Below are positions 15,597-24,086 of a stretch of DNA of 64,000 bases, one piece after another. A program made the position numbers and the translations under genes. Numbering within the stretch: position 1 is the first letter of the stretch; the number at the start of each line of letters is the position of its first letter. The stretch is taken from the NCBI RefSeq assembly GCF_030816295.1, contig NZ_JAUSXV010000001.1, forward strand, positions 2,914,001 through 2,978,000, in the 5' to 3' direction. This DNA comes from Microbacterium natoriense. GTDB lineage: Bacteria > Actinomycetota > Actinomycetes > Actinomycetales > Microbacteriaceae. The notes below the pieces were generated by a model. That model was given only the letters and a program-made list of their open reading frames with translations, had not been told where the DNA came from and ran no database searches.

Positions 15597-16485
15597 GTCG
15601 CTGAAACTTCGAGCCTCGAGGCGCTACGGGACGCTCTCTCCGTTGCGATACCCGGGAGGCAAGGCTTCGCTTGCGGGGTTCTTCGCCGACTTGATTGCCG
15701 GTCTCGACCTGAAACAAGCCACATACGTGGAGCCCTACGCGGGCGGTGTCGGTGCGGGGATCGCCCTGTTGCGCGAAGGACTGATCAATACTCTCGTTAT
15801 CAACGACTTCGATCCTGCGGTCTATGCGTTCTGGAAGACCGCAACCACGAGAACAGCGGAGTTCATCGACCTGATCGTCAGCACCCCCTTGAGCGTCGAG
15901 GAATGGCAACGACAGCGCTCCGTGTACCGCGCCGCACGGTCGGAAGACCTCCTGAAACTCGGGTTCGCGTTCTTCTATCTCAACCGTACAAACCGTTCTG
16001 GTGTCCTCACTGGCGGGGTCATCGGCGGTCTTGCTCAGACCGGGAACTACAAGATGGATGCACGATTCAACAAAACCACCCTGATAGAGCGCCTCGAGGC
16101 GATCGGGGAACTCTCGAACCAGATCACCGTCACCTCTCGTGACGGACGGTCCGTCATCCGTGAGTATGGCACCCGAACCGATGTCTTCATGTACATCGAC
16201 CCGCCGTACGTTCAGGCCGGTTCCCGGCTCTACATGAACTCATTCGATGGGCGGGACCACGCGGCGCTCGCGGACATCGTCAACGGAGTCGACAGGGCTC
16301 ATTGGCTGATGACGTACGACGTGGACCCGCTGATCGAACGGCTCTACGCAGAGCAGTTTCAGACAAGGTACGAACTCTACTACTCGGCCCAGAACTACAT
16401 CATGTCCGATGAGTTGCTGATCGCTTCCCCGAGCGTTGCGCAGGCGATCACGGAGAAGGTGCTGCGGGCGCCGGTGTCAGCATGA
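15589..16485 (+). CDS. Dam-type (D12 class) adenine-specific DNA methyltransferase
   Basis: A 298-aa protein. The SPLRYPGGK motif lies near residues 17-25, the SAM-binding EPYAGGVGAG near 48-57 (the F-x-G-x-G equivalent), and the catalytic D-P-P-Y tetrad at 204-207, preceded by FMYI. This order is the alpha-group (Dam/D12) layout, and the product should be N6-methyladenine. ATG 15589 overlaps the stop of the small zinc protein. The 3' end overlaps the convergent ParB-domain gene by 38 bp. No restriction endonuclease of a known family adjoins it, so it is either an orphan or half of an unusual modification system. Confidence 0.9.
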   Translation: MPESLKLRASRRYGTLSPLRYPGGKASLAGFFADLIAGLDLKQATYVEPYAGGVGAGIALLREGLINTLVINDFDPAVYAFWKTATTRTAEFIDLIVSTPLSVEEWQRQRSVYRAARSEDLLKLGFAFFYLNRTNRSGVLTGGVIGGLAQTGNYKMDARFNKTTLIERLEAIGELSNQITVTSRDGRSVIREYGTRTDVFMYIDPPYVQAGSRLYMNSFDGRDHAALADIVNGVDRAHWLMTYDVDPLIERLYAEQFQTRYELYYSAQNYIMSDELLIASPSVAQAITEKVLRAPVSA

Positions 16486-17983
16486 AGCCGATGAAGTGCT
16501 CCACGTTCTGCCACGCGTCCCGCACGCTCTGCGCGTCCATCGCATGATTTGCGTCGTGAGCGGCCATGTTGAACCAACGCAAGGAGCCGGGACGAATATA
16601 CTTCCCTGAGTCGTCGCGGAGAAGATCGATGACGTTCTTCAGCGGGCGACGCGATCCATATGCCTTGTGCACGTCGTTCATCACCCTGCCGAGCTCGCCG
16701 CTCACCGGCGTCCCGCGCTCGGCGAAGTGCCACTTGATACTCGCCTCAACGACACTCCGCATCAGCATCGCCGTCGCCACGGCGTAGTTGGCGACGTCGA
16801 GCGATCGAAGCTCATTCAGCCTCTTCCTCAGACCGACGGGCGCGTGACCGTACGCCACAGTGACGTGCAAGGACTTCAGAGTGTCTGGGTTGTTCGGGCC
16901 CCGACCACCTGTCCCACCCGGCTGCCCGCCGAACCCGAAACCACCCGAACTTCCGCCATCACCGGTTGCGGCCCCGCCCGGCCCTCCTCCTTGCCCGGCT
17001 GTTGAGCCCTCAGCGCCCGTGGCGCCCCCTGCATCACCGGCCCCGTCGATAACATCCGAATCTCCGGTGGCCTCAGACGGATCATCCGTCGGCTCATCCA
17101 CCGGCGAAGCCAAGTCTCCAGCGAGCTTGGAAATCAGCGACTTCATATCCTCGTCATACGTCTCCGATGACCGCTTCGGGAACTTGCGGGTGTTCAGTTC
17201 CTTTGACTCGAAAAGTCCGACGAGACGCTCCAGCGCACGCAGCTGCTTCCTCGTCGACGGGATCGACGTCGGCACTCCGTCCTTGTCGAAGCTGAGCCCG
17301 AGTACTTTCTGAATGTCAGGATTGCCGTATGCATACTCAAACGAGGTCATCTTGAGGCGAGAGCTCGCAGCGTACTTTGCCAGTTTCTGATCCGTGAAGT
17401 TCGCTTCCTTGAGGATCTTTCGAACGTGGTACTGCCGGATATACACGGACGGGTTGTTGATGCCGGGCAACTCCTGACGGATCGTTGTCAGCGACATGCC
17501 GGCCTCAAGCTGCGCGATGACGAAGCGAGCCTGTGCGTCCCTCCCCCAGATGTTCTTGGATGTGCCGAGATGAAGCCTCGCCAGCAGCATTCGAGTCGCA
17601 TCTCTGCTGGGGGCGACCATCACCCGGACATCCGTTGGCAGATTCTCGGCTTCGATCTCGTGTCGCCGCTTGAGCGTCTCTAGATACTCGCGGGACTCCC
17701 CCGGCGCGATCGACGGGTCAAGCAGCGCTTTCAAAGCCGTAGCTCGCCTGTTCCCTTCGAGGACCACGTACTTGCCGCCGTCCTTGACAGCCAAGATCAG
17801 CTCGTTGTCGACGTAACCCTCTAAGAGAATCTGGCGGGCGAGGCCCTTCACATCGTGCTCTGCGAAGAGGTAGGTAATCGCTGCTGACTCGCTGGGAAGC
17901 ACGTCTTCGATGCGGAAGTTGTTCAGGTCCAGATGAAGAGAGGCGACAGCGACCTCGACGATCGGAAAAGGCTGGTATGACAT
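16448..17983 (-). CDS. ParB-like N-terminal domain protein with glycine-rich linker and helical C-terminus
   Basis: A 511-aa protein. Residues ~1-120 match the ParB/sulfiredoxin-type domain: SLHLDLNNFRI, a helix, GYVDNELILAV, then VVLEGNRRATALKALLD, the box-II-like EGNRR. The middle is helical with an RQYHVRKIL segment. A Gly/Ala/Asp-rich disordered linker follows (about 300-365). The C-terminal ~140 residues are all-helical and recall HEPN-like or DUF4145-like folds, but I see no clear R-x4-6-H. No ParA is present, so plasmid partition is unlikely. Proteins of this build accompany phage and defence loci. It converges on the methyltransferase gene, and a palindrome lies just upstream. Confidence 0.65.
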   Translation of the reverse strand: MSYQPFPIVEVAVASLHLDLNNFRIEDVLPSESAAITYLFAEHDVKGLARQILLEGYVDNELILAVKDGGKYVVLEGNRRATALKALLDPSIAPGESREYLETLKRRHEIEAENLPTDVRVMVAPSRDATRMLLARLHLGTSKNIWGRDAQARFVIAQLEAGMSLTTIRQELPGINNPSVYIRQYHVRKILKEANFTDQKLAKYAASSRLKMTSFEYAYGNPDIQKVLGLSFDKDGVPTSIPSTRKQLRALERLVGLFESKELNTRKFPKRSSETYDEDMKSLISKLAGDLASPVDEPTDDPSEATGDSDVIDGAGDAGGATGAEGSTAGQGGGPGGAATGDGGSSGGFGFGGQPGGTGGRGPNNPDTLKSLHVTVAYGHAPVGLRKRLNELRSLDVANYAVATAMLMRSVVEASIKWHFAERGTPVSGELGRVMNDVHKAYGSRRPLKNVIDLLRDDSGKYIRPGSLRWFNMAAHDANHAMDAQSVRDAWQNVEHFIGFMLTPAPAAPSP

Positions 17984-18005
17984 CGAGCTTCCCCCCGGGA
18001 GTTCG

Positions 18006-18027
18006 AATAGGGCTAGTTCGCCCTATT
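18006..18027. promoter_or_regulatory. Perfect inverted repeat upstream of the ParB-domain gene
   Basis: The arms AATAGGGC and GCCCTATT are exact reverse complements separated by six bases. They lie 23-44 bases upstream of the ParB-domain gene start, in a 359-bp divergent intergenic region shared with the XRE-peptidase gene at 18343. It looks like an operator. The ParB-domain protein or the XRE protein could be the binder. The rest of 17984-18342 shows no gene. Confidence 0.55.
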
Positions 18028-18342
18028 ATGGCGGACCGTGGCGCGGACCCAGGACCGGGCTCCCGCGTTGCCAGTGAGAGCCCAAGAAACCGCAGATCTC
18101 GTGCATCTCCAGAGTCCTGATGCTGCATTTGCTCCAGGAGAGGCGCCGTGGGCGCACCTGATTCCTCCTGTGGGCAACGGTTCTTGGGGACCAGCATGCC
18201 TGTCGACGCGCACGAATGTTCTCAGGCATTCGGTTCCGAAGACCGTGGCAAGAAGCAGTCGCTCCCCCGATCGACACAACGAGGCCCCGAGGTTCCGGAG
18301 AGACTCAAGAGACTTCTTCGAAATTGTTCTAGAATCGCACAC

Positions 18343-19458
18343 ATGTCAATGGATACGGCCTCGGTCGGTGCACGCATCGCAGACGCACGAGAAAGAGCAG
18401 GGCTCACTCAAGCCGAGCTCGCTACCGAGACGGGCATCGCCCGCACCGCTCTTGCGAAGATAGAACGTGGAATCCGGGGCGTCGGAGCACTCGAGATCGC
18501 TTCAATCGCTCGCGCGTTGAGCGCACGGATCGAGTGGTTTCTCACTGATCCACCTGCCGCGCTCGTCTCCTATCGGCTGCGCGAAGGCGACGATATGGAA
18601 GTTGCGACCATCAACACCAGGCTTGAACGTCTTGCTCGCGACGTAGAGAGCGTTCAGGAGCTTGAACCTTCGCTGGTCCCCACCGCTTTGGAGGCTCAAA
18701 CGCCGCTTCGCAGTATCGCTGAAGCCGAGCGGCTTGCTGAGCACGCGCGCCAACTGTGTGGCCTCGATGGTCGTGAGCCGATAAACGATCTCATTGACGT
18801 TGTCGGCGGGCTGGGGCTGTTCGCCTTCTCGCAGGAGTTGGGGGCGGACACCGCCGACGCCGGGACGATCCTCCTCAGCCGCGGGGCGGTGTCGCTGGTG
18901 AACAGCACTGGATCTGTTGGTCGTCGCCGTTTGTCCCTGGCACACGAACTCGGCCACTACCTCCTTGCAGACGATTACACGATCGACTGGCGTATTGCGA
19001 ACCGCTCTTCATCCGACGAGACGGAGGCGCGGATCGACCGATTCGCTCGAGCCTTCCTCGCCCCCGAAGCTGGACTCCGCACGTTCTGGATGTCCACACG
19101 CGGCGACCACAGCATTCGCGACGCAGCGGTGCAGACCGCAAGCCGATTCCGCATTGACATGTCCACCTTGGCCCGACGGTTGCAGGACCTCGGCCTCGCC
19201 GACCAATCCGAGTGCAGCGAAGTCAGGTCCGCCAAGACTCTGCAGGGCGACATCGTCGGATTCGGACTCGTCGTCCCCCACGACCTGGAGGGCACCACGG
19301 TTCCTTCTCGCTTTGGCCAGGCGGTGCTCAAGCTTTACCGCCAGAAGCGTCTGTCGACTGAGCGCGCACTGAGCCTACTCCAAGGCACGTTGAACGCCGA
19401 GGATCTTCCGGAGACTAATCGCTCCCACGAAGACGAGATCTGGGATCTGCTCACCTGA
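18343..19458 (+). CDS. XRE regulator fused to ImmA/IrrE-type metallopeptidase (module 1)
   Basis: A 371-aa protein. An N-terminal Cro/C1 helix-turn-helix (residues ~8-62, LTQAELATETGIARTALAKI) is joined to an ImmA/IrrE (COG2856) zinc peptidase with HELGHYLLAD at 201-210 and a downstream E-x2-ID-FARAFLAPE stretch supplying the third ligand. Family members cleave repressors or act as antitoxin-like regulators. The start is ATG 18343, though an in-frame ATG lies at 18349. A TTCTAGAA palindrome (18327-18334) sits a few bases upstream and is a candidate auto-operator. The stop overlaps the PIN gene start as TGATG, so the pair is co-translated. Confidence 0.88.
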   Translation: MSMDTASVGARIADARERAGLTQAELATETGIARTALAKIERGIRGVGALEIASIARALSARIEWFLTDPPAALVSYRLREGDDMEVATINTRLERLARDVESVQELEPSLVPTALEAQTPLRSIAEAERLAEHARQLCGLDGREPINDLIDVVGGLGLFAFSQELGADTADAGTILLSRGAVSLVNSTGSVGRRRLSLAHELGHYLLADDYTIDWRIANRSSSDETEARIDRFARAFLAPEAGLRTFWMSTRGDHSIRDAAVQTASRFRIDMSTLARRLQDLGLADQSECSEVRSAKTLQGDIVGFGLVVPHDLEGTTVPSRFGQAVLKLYRQKRLSTERALSLLQGTLNAEDLPETNRSHEDEIWDLLT

Positions 19459-20033
19459 TGCCCACCCCTGAGGTCTATATCTTCGATGACGGTCCCCTTA
19501 GCCATTTCGCGGAGGCGGGGTGGCTCGGACTGCTCGGCGCCTACGTCGGGGATGGCGAGGCACTATTGCCGGACACCGTTCATGCTGAACTCCAGAGAGG
19601 CGTAGACCTGCATGGACATCTGAGATCCGTACTGGATGCGTCATGGCTTCGAGTCGAGTTACTGTCAACAGCAGCTGACTTATCTGCGCTGGCAACCTTC
19701 ACGAACCGGCTAGTCGGTGACGACCCGCTGAAGAACCTAGGCGAATGTGGCGTCCTCGCTTTGGCGAAGACCAGAGGTGGAATCGCCGTGATCGACGATC
19801 GCTTCGCCCGCCAGGTCGCCAAAGAAGAAGGCATCCGCTTCACGACAACCCTCGACCTTCTGCTCAAGCTCGTCCAGGGGGGACACCTGTCGATGGCCTT
19901 TGCGTCGCGTGTCGCAGACGAGCTGTTGAGAACGGAGTACATCCTCCCTATCGGCTCGGGCGGGTTTGGAGCCTGGGCCGCCATGCACGGGCTATATGAC
20001 GAGCCCGATCTCGACGGGACAGACGATCTGTGA
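19458..20033 (+). CDS. PIN-domain nuclease-like protein, putative toxin (module 1)
   Basis: A 191-aa protein with the PIN layout. The first acidic site is in FDDGPLSHF (D10/D11). E96 falls in LGECGVLALAK, and D113/D114 in VIDDRFAR, which completes the metal-binding acidic set. It lacks the usual short VapC length and has an extra C-terminal helix region. It starts at the TGATG overlap with the XRE-peptidase gene. By analogy with toxin-antitoxin loci, the peptidase-regulator would restrain this RNase. That pairing is inferred from coupling; cleavage target is unknown. Confidence 0.78.
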   Translation: MPTPEVYIFDDGPLSHFAEAGWLGLLGAYVGDGEALLPDTVHAELQRGVDLHGHLRSVLDASWLRVELLSTAADLSALATFTNRLVGDDPLKNLGECGVLALAKTRGGIAVIDDRFARQVAKEEGIRFTTTLDLLLKLVQGGHLSMAFASRVADELLRTEYILPIGSGGFGAWAAMHGLYDEPDLDGTDDL

Positions 20034-20089
20034 CCGAGACCACAGGTTAGAACGCGATGTAACGTCCGTCCCAATGCGTCCGTGAACTC

Positions 20090-20236
20090 ATGTCGTTGGT
20101 TGAGCATCTCCTGGCGCAGGGTCGCTCATACCGCACGCGTGAAGATCAAGAGAGCGCATTCACGGTCAGGCTCGCCACGCACAGGGTGTTAGACCAGCTG
20201 CTGCATCACGCTGTTCGAGTCAGGATCCCTCACTGA
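20090..20236 (+). CDS. Short hypothetical open frame (48 aa)
   Basis: ATG 20090 to TGA 20236 encodes a basic 48-residue peptide beginning MSLVEHLLAQG, with an amphipathic pattern. No strong ribosome-binding site is visible, and it may be a remnant of a longer gene. It is the only coding candidate between the PIN gene and the AlpA gene. Confidence 0.22.
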   Translation: MSLVEHLLAQGRSYRTREDQESAFTVRLATHRVLDQLLHHAVRVRIPH

Positions 20237-20332
20237 CAGAGCTGTGTCTATCAACCGACCGCTCCGCCGCGGCCCATCGAACATGCGGCGGTCGCCTGCG
20301 CTGACGATGCATTGAGCGCGTCGATCCCCAAG

Positions 20333-20572
20333 TTACGATCGCCACTTCTTCGGAATCAGTCCGCGTTCGCGGGCATCCTCGAGCGAGTACGGGATGCTCT
20401 CCTCGATCCACGTCTCAACGTCGACGGGACGGTACCAAACGTGCTTGCCGGCATACAGGAAGCGCGGCCCTTCGTCGCGCGTTCGCCACGACTCCAGTGT
20501 CCGTTTTGAGACCTGAAGGATCGCGGCCACGTCGTCGGTCGTCAGCAACTGCGGGATAGATGACTCACCCAT
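20333..20572 (-). CDS. AlpA/excisionase-type helix-turn-helix protein (first)
   Basis: A 79-aa winged-helix DNA-binding protein: LLTTDDVAAILQVSKRTLES, then GPRFLYAGKHVWYRPVDVETWIEES. This is the standard MerR-like excisionase pattern, with the wing around the KHVWYR turn. Such proteins bend DNA at attachment sites or activate integrase genes. It is not adjacent to an integrase: the nearest are 5.7 kb and 7.3 kb away. An 11-bp tandem direct repeat at 20650-20671, about 80 bp upstream of its start, is a plausible binding site. Confidence 0.85.
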   Translation of the reverse strand: MGESSIPQLLTTDDVAAILQVSKRTLESWRTRDEGPRFLYAGKHVWYRPVDVETWIEESIPYSLEDARERGLIPKKWRS

Positions 20573-20649
20573 GCGTTACAGACTGCCACCAACAAGCAGA
20601 GGATGCGTAGTTACCAGTAGCAACTTTTCGAGGACTCCCCCGAAGCAGG

Positions 20650-20671
20650 GAAAACGGACAGAAAACGGACA
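20650..20671. repeat. 11-bp direct tandem repeat, possible excisionase binding sites
   Basis: GAAAACGGACA occurs twice in perfect tandem (20650-20660, 20661-20671). The 11-bp spacing places the copies about one helical turn apart, as is common for Xis-type binding arrays. The wider stretch 20573-21149 contains no gene that I can support beyond a frame from 21002 that may be the upstream part of the RusA-like gene. Confidence 0.7.
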
Positions 20672-21149
20672 CAATAGTCCAGAAAATTGCCATCCATAGG
20701 AACTTCAATGGTCCGTTCTGCCGCGGAATTACGCGGAAGTCGACGAATCTCGATCGAGCTTGAATCATAAGCCTCACGAAGTGGGATCAAAACGAAAGTC
20801 GTTATGAATCAACCTCGCGTAGTCCGACTGCAGCTGGTCCTCGGCGGGTGGACGACCAGATCGGGTTACAGAGTCACGACCATCGTGACGCGGTCGGTGC
20901 GCTCACGGAGTTCGCGCCCGATGCGGCCCCGTATCCTGACGATGGGCGCTGTTGGAGTGCTCCAGTAGGCGACTGCGGTCGAGCATCCATGGGAGGACTA
21001 GATGGATCGTTACTGGTCGACGCCGCGCGGACTGCACGCCGCCCAGACTTACCGCAGAATGGTCTCACTTCACATCAGCGCAGACCTGGTTCCTCCGAGC
21101 AAACGGGCGATGGGCGCTGTGAAGGCCCGCGCCCAGGAAGTGCTCAGCG

Positions 21150-22318
21150 ATGCCTTCGCCTCGTCCAGAGCACATACTTCCCTACACCCGAAGATTCGTT
21201 GGCCCAAGCCCCCGCGCCGCGGTGGCGCTCGACATCGCACTGTACGGCGAACTGTTGAACGCACCTCGCGTCGACACCATCTGCAAGTGGCTTCTCGACG
21301 AGCTTGCGGGCCATGTCTATCGCGACGACAGACAGGTCAAGTTGCTGTTCGCGCATGCGGACCGGCGGGACCGAGAGGCGGAACAGGCCAACAGCCGAAC
21401 GGATCCGCGACGGGAAGACACGTCAGCATCAGCGACGTTCGGGGCGGCCTGGAGCGTGATTCCAGACGAACCCGGCCTGCGGGACCTGGATGCGAAGCCT
21501 AATTCGTCGCCGACGTTGTACGTGCGTGCCAGAACTCGCGCAAATGTGCTGGCTGCGCTAAGAGCGACAGGCGACCTCCCCTATTCATGGGATCCAATAG
21601 ACGATGACGACGACTACAAGTACTGGAATCCCTACACGGCGACCTATCCGGGGACTCGTAGAAGCCTTGTGGAGTATAGGGAGCTGCTGGAATCGCGCAT
21701 TGAGCCCGACGCAGAGGAGCTCACCCTCGTTGGACGGCAGTTGGACTATCACGATCAAGCTTCTGAACAGCGGATCGTTGATGTCTTGTTCTCCTCGCTT
21801 TTCACCTTCCTTCCTGCGCAGCGGTTCCTCGGCTGGAATCTCCTACGCGATCGCCTGGGCACGGCACCCTATGTGTTCGATCTTGGCGTGCTGCCCGAGG
21901 TCGGTGGCAGTGCCGCGTTCAGGTCGCGCCTGCAAGTGCTCTTGAACCAGCGTCGAACTCAATACCCAGAGCTGTTCCCGATGCGCGCAAAGAGTGGGAT
22001 ATCTATCGTCTTGTTCGAAGACGGCACCCATGAGAAGGATCTCGACAACCTTGTTCGTACGGTGCTACCCGACGTTCTCGATGTCCTGCGTCCCCCGAGG
22101 ACGGACCGCCCAGGGTGGGTGGCCACCGCGCCCGACATCGAAACCACCTATCCCGACATCCCCTTTCTCGAGGTGGCTGCGCTTTCGGCGAAGGACGCTG
22201 ACATGCCACCGGGCACGCTGATCTTCGGCCTTTCAGGGGGCCATCGGCACCAAAGCTGGTGGGCAAAGCGGAGTCGGACTTGGAGAGGCAGCTCGACCAA
22301 CTCATCGACCGGTACTAG
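21150..22318 (+). CDS. RusA-like Holliday-junction endonuclease family protein, frameshifted as given
   Basis: The region near residues 30-60 reads APRVDTICKWLLDELAGHVY followed by RDDRQV, which is the RusA signature (D-x-D-N-type helix then DD-x-Q). A second partial copy, EKDLDNLVRTVLPDVLDVL, lies in the C-terminal third, so this may be a tandem RusA-like protein. Near 22239 a G5 run shifts the frame: inserting one base gives an ending KLVGKAESDLERQLDQLIDR with a stop at 22318, far more natural than the basic tail of the literal frame. ATG 21150 has a GGAAG upstream; a frame from 21002 could add an N-terminus through another shift. Confidence 0.6.
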
Positions 22319-22393
22319 GACGTTCCCGCGCTCTTTGCGACCGGCGTCGCACGAAAGGCAATCTGATGTTGGACGGCCCCTCAGTGGTCTGAT

Positions 22394-22945
22394 TTACGCT
22401 TCGCCGCGCAGAAGGATTCTCGTGGCAAGACGGACACGTGATCCAAGACCATCAGCCTGAAGTCGGACGGGCGTCGCCGTAGCGCGGAGGTCATCAAGCG
22501 CAGCTCGCATCTGGCTGAGCTCGGTGTCGCGGGCCTGTTGGTGGCGGTCTTCGATGTGTCGGATGTGAATCCGGACGAGCACTCCCGCAGATCCGACCCC
22601 GGCGGCAACCGCCGTCACCGCCAGAGCCACCCCCGTTGATGGCCATCCAACGGACGCGTACAAGGCGACCCCGAATGCGGCTGCGCCACCCGCTACACCG
22701 CACGCGATTTCAAGATCATGCGGGGCGGACGTGTGCCGGCGCTCGAAAAGAGCACCGATGGGCGCAGCCAACATCGTTAGCAGAAGGACCCAAAGGACTC
22801 CTGTCGGGAGCATCTCCTTCGGCGGGAACTTCAGATCCAGCACTACGCTCATCGCGCAGACGATGACGGTGGCGCCAAGAAGAAGTACGACTCGCCTGTA
22901 AGTACGCGTCTCGATGAAGCTGTCGTCTTCGGAGTTCCTGTTCAT
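22394..22945 (-). CDS. Hypothetical membrane protein with C-terminal coiled region
   Basis: A 183-aa protein with four hydrophobic helices in the first ~125 residues (VVLLLGATVIVCAMSVVLDL, GVLWVLLLTMLAAPIGALF, then two Ala/Gly/Val-rich ones), followed by a charged helical tail rich in R, Q and E. I do not recognise a family. ATG at 22945 is preferred to one at 22969 because it starts a normal charged N-terminus. It ends facing the RusA-like gene and is the last of a group of small minus-strand genes. Confidence 0.6.
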   Translation of the reverse strand: MNRNSEDDSFIETRTYRRVVLLLGATVIVCAMSVVLDLKFPPKEMLPTGVLWVLLLTMLAAPIGALFERRHTSAPHDLEIACGVAGGAAAFGVALYASVGWPSTGVALAVTAVAAGVGSAGVLVRIHIRHIEDRHQQARDTELSQMRAALDDLRATATPVRLQADGLGSRVRLATRILLRGEA

Positions 22946-22991
22946 GCGGGTACTGTCCCACACGAGCACCAGTGCCGAACGGATCAGCCGC

Positions 22992-23141
22992 TCAGGAAGC
23001 TTTAGCGAGGTCGACGATCCACTGCGGAGTCTTCACACCTCGCGCCTTGTCGCCGTTGACGACGATGCGCGCGGCGAGACGACGTTCGTTCTCTGTCGGG
23101 GCACGTCGACCTGCCCGCTCTTCGAGTTCCGCCTTCGTCAT
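22992..23141 (-). CDS. Small hypothetical protein (49 aa) with a strong ribosome-binding site
   Basis: ATG 23141 is preceded by an AAGGAGG sequence at ideal spacing, which decides the start and supports translation. The peptide begins MTKAELEERAG, is charged and helical, and ends VKTPQWIVDLAKAS. No family is recognised. It sits between two membrane-protein genes on the same strand. Confidence 0.6.
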   Translation of the reverse strand: MTKAELEERAGRRAPTENERRLAARIVVNGDKARGVKTPQWIVDLAKAS

Positions 23142-23235
23142 CTCGCACCTCCTTCGCAATCGGTGTCTGCCTGCACTCAGTGTAACGCTTACGGTCCAAT
23201 GGAGGCCAGAAGACAGCCCGTTGAGATCTGTGCTC

Positions 23236-23778
23236 TCAGCGAGCTTCTGAACTCGGCTCATCCTCGGACGAGCCCTCGCGTTCTGCGTCAGCTCGTCCTT
23301 CTGCGTTCGCATCGAGAAGAGCGTCGTGCTCGGCTTCGTCGCGCGCCTCGGCATCCGCCCAGTCATCTTGTTCCAAGCCGTCGCCGTTCGGATCGAATGT
23401 CACGGCCCGCGCTACTTCTGCAAGGAACGCACGGTCCGCACGTCGCGCGAGGCGCGTCGTCTGCAGTTCGACGACGGCGGCGGCACCGGCCTCTCGTTCA
23501 ATGCTCGTCGCATTCGGCTTGACGTAGAGGTTCAAGGCCCACTCCACACGTTGCCACCATGCATTCAGTCGCACCTGGTGCCGCGAGCCTCCGAACGCGA
23601 GGGACGCCGCAACCACGGCAGCGAACCCTCCGAATCCTGGACTGACCAGCCACGCGCTCGTCCAGGGCCAGCCTGCATCGCGCCACCACACGCCCAGGCT
23701 CTGCCACCATGCCGGGACATCAACGATGCCGAGCAGCTGAAGAGTGACGATAGTCATCGCCCCGGCAACGGCGATCAT
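23236..23778 (-). CDS. Hypothetical membrane protein with acidic C-terminus
   Basis: A 180-aa protein with two membrane segments (AVAGAMTIVTLQLLGIV near the N-terminus and SPGFGGFAAVVAASLAFGG around 46-64). A soluble helical part with VEWALNLYVKPNATSIE follows, then a strongly acidic tail rich in D, E and A. This two-helix plus cytosolic tail layout is common in small proteins of mobile elements. I do not recognise a family. It may form a unit with the 49-aa and 183-aa genes downstream. Confidence 0.6.
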   Translation of the reverse strand: MIAVAGAMTIVTLQLLGIVDVPAWWQSLGVWWRDAGWPWTSAWLVSPGFGGFAAVVAASLAFGGSRHQVRLNAWWQRVEWALNLYVKPNATSIEREAGAAAVVELQTTRLARRADRAFLAEVARAVTFDPNGDGLEQDDWADAEARDEAEHDALLDANAEGRADAEREGSSEDEPSSEAR

Positions 23779-24086
23779 GGCAGACGCGAATGGCGCCCGG
23801 TGCGTAGAGATCCAGGCTTTCGCTGTCGCACCTCATCAGGGTTCGGGTGGTGTGGCCTCATAGCGGGGAGTCTAAGGTCCAAGATCCTCACGGGGTCCAG
23901 GTCCGCGGATACGTTCCGGGTCTGGTCACGTTGGCGCATGCACTCACAGTAATTGGTGTTCCTCGCCCTAATTTTGGGTAAGTAGGCAACGGCCGATCCG
24001 AGTCGCCCGACGCCCGTCGCGATCACGTAACTCCGTATGGCGTCTTCGTACTCACCCGCCATCGCTGTCGTCCCATATGAACTTGG
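23779..24086. other. Intergenic stretch without supported gene
   Basis: About 310 bases between two minus-strand genes. No frame with a recognisable domain or convincing start is visible, and no clear hairpin terminator. It probably carries the promoter of the membrane-protein group. Confidence 0.4.

Noticed and set aside
16448-17983. Plasmid or chromosome partition protein ParB
   Set aside because: No ParA gene or parS-like cluster nearby; linker and C-terminus differ from partition ParB, so only the N-terminal domain name is kept.
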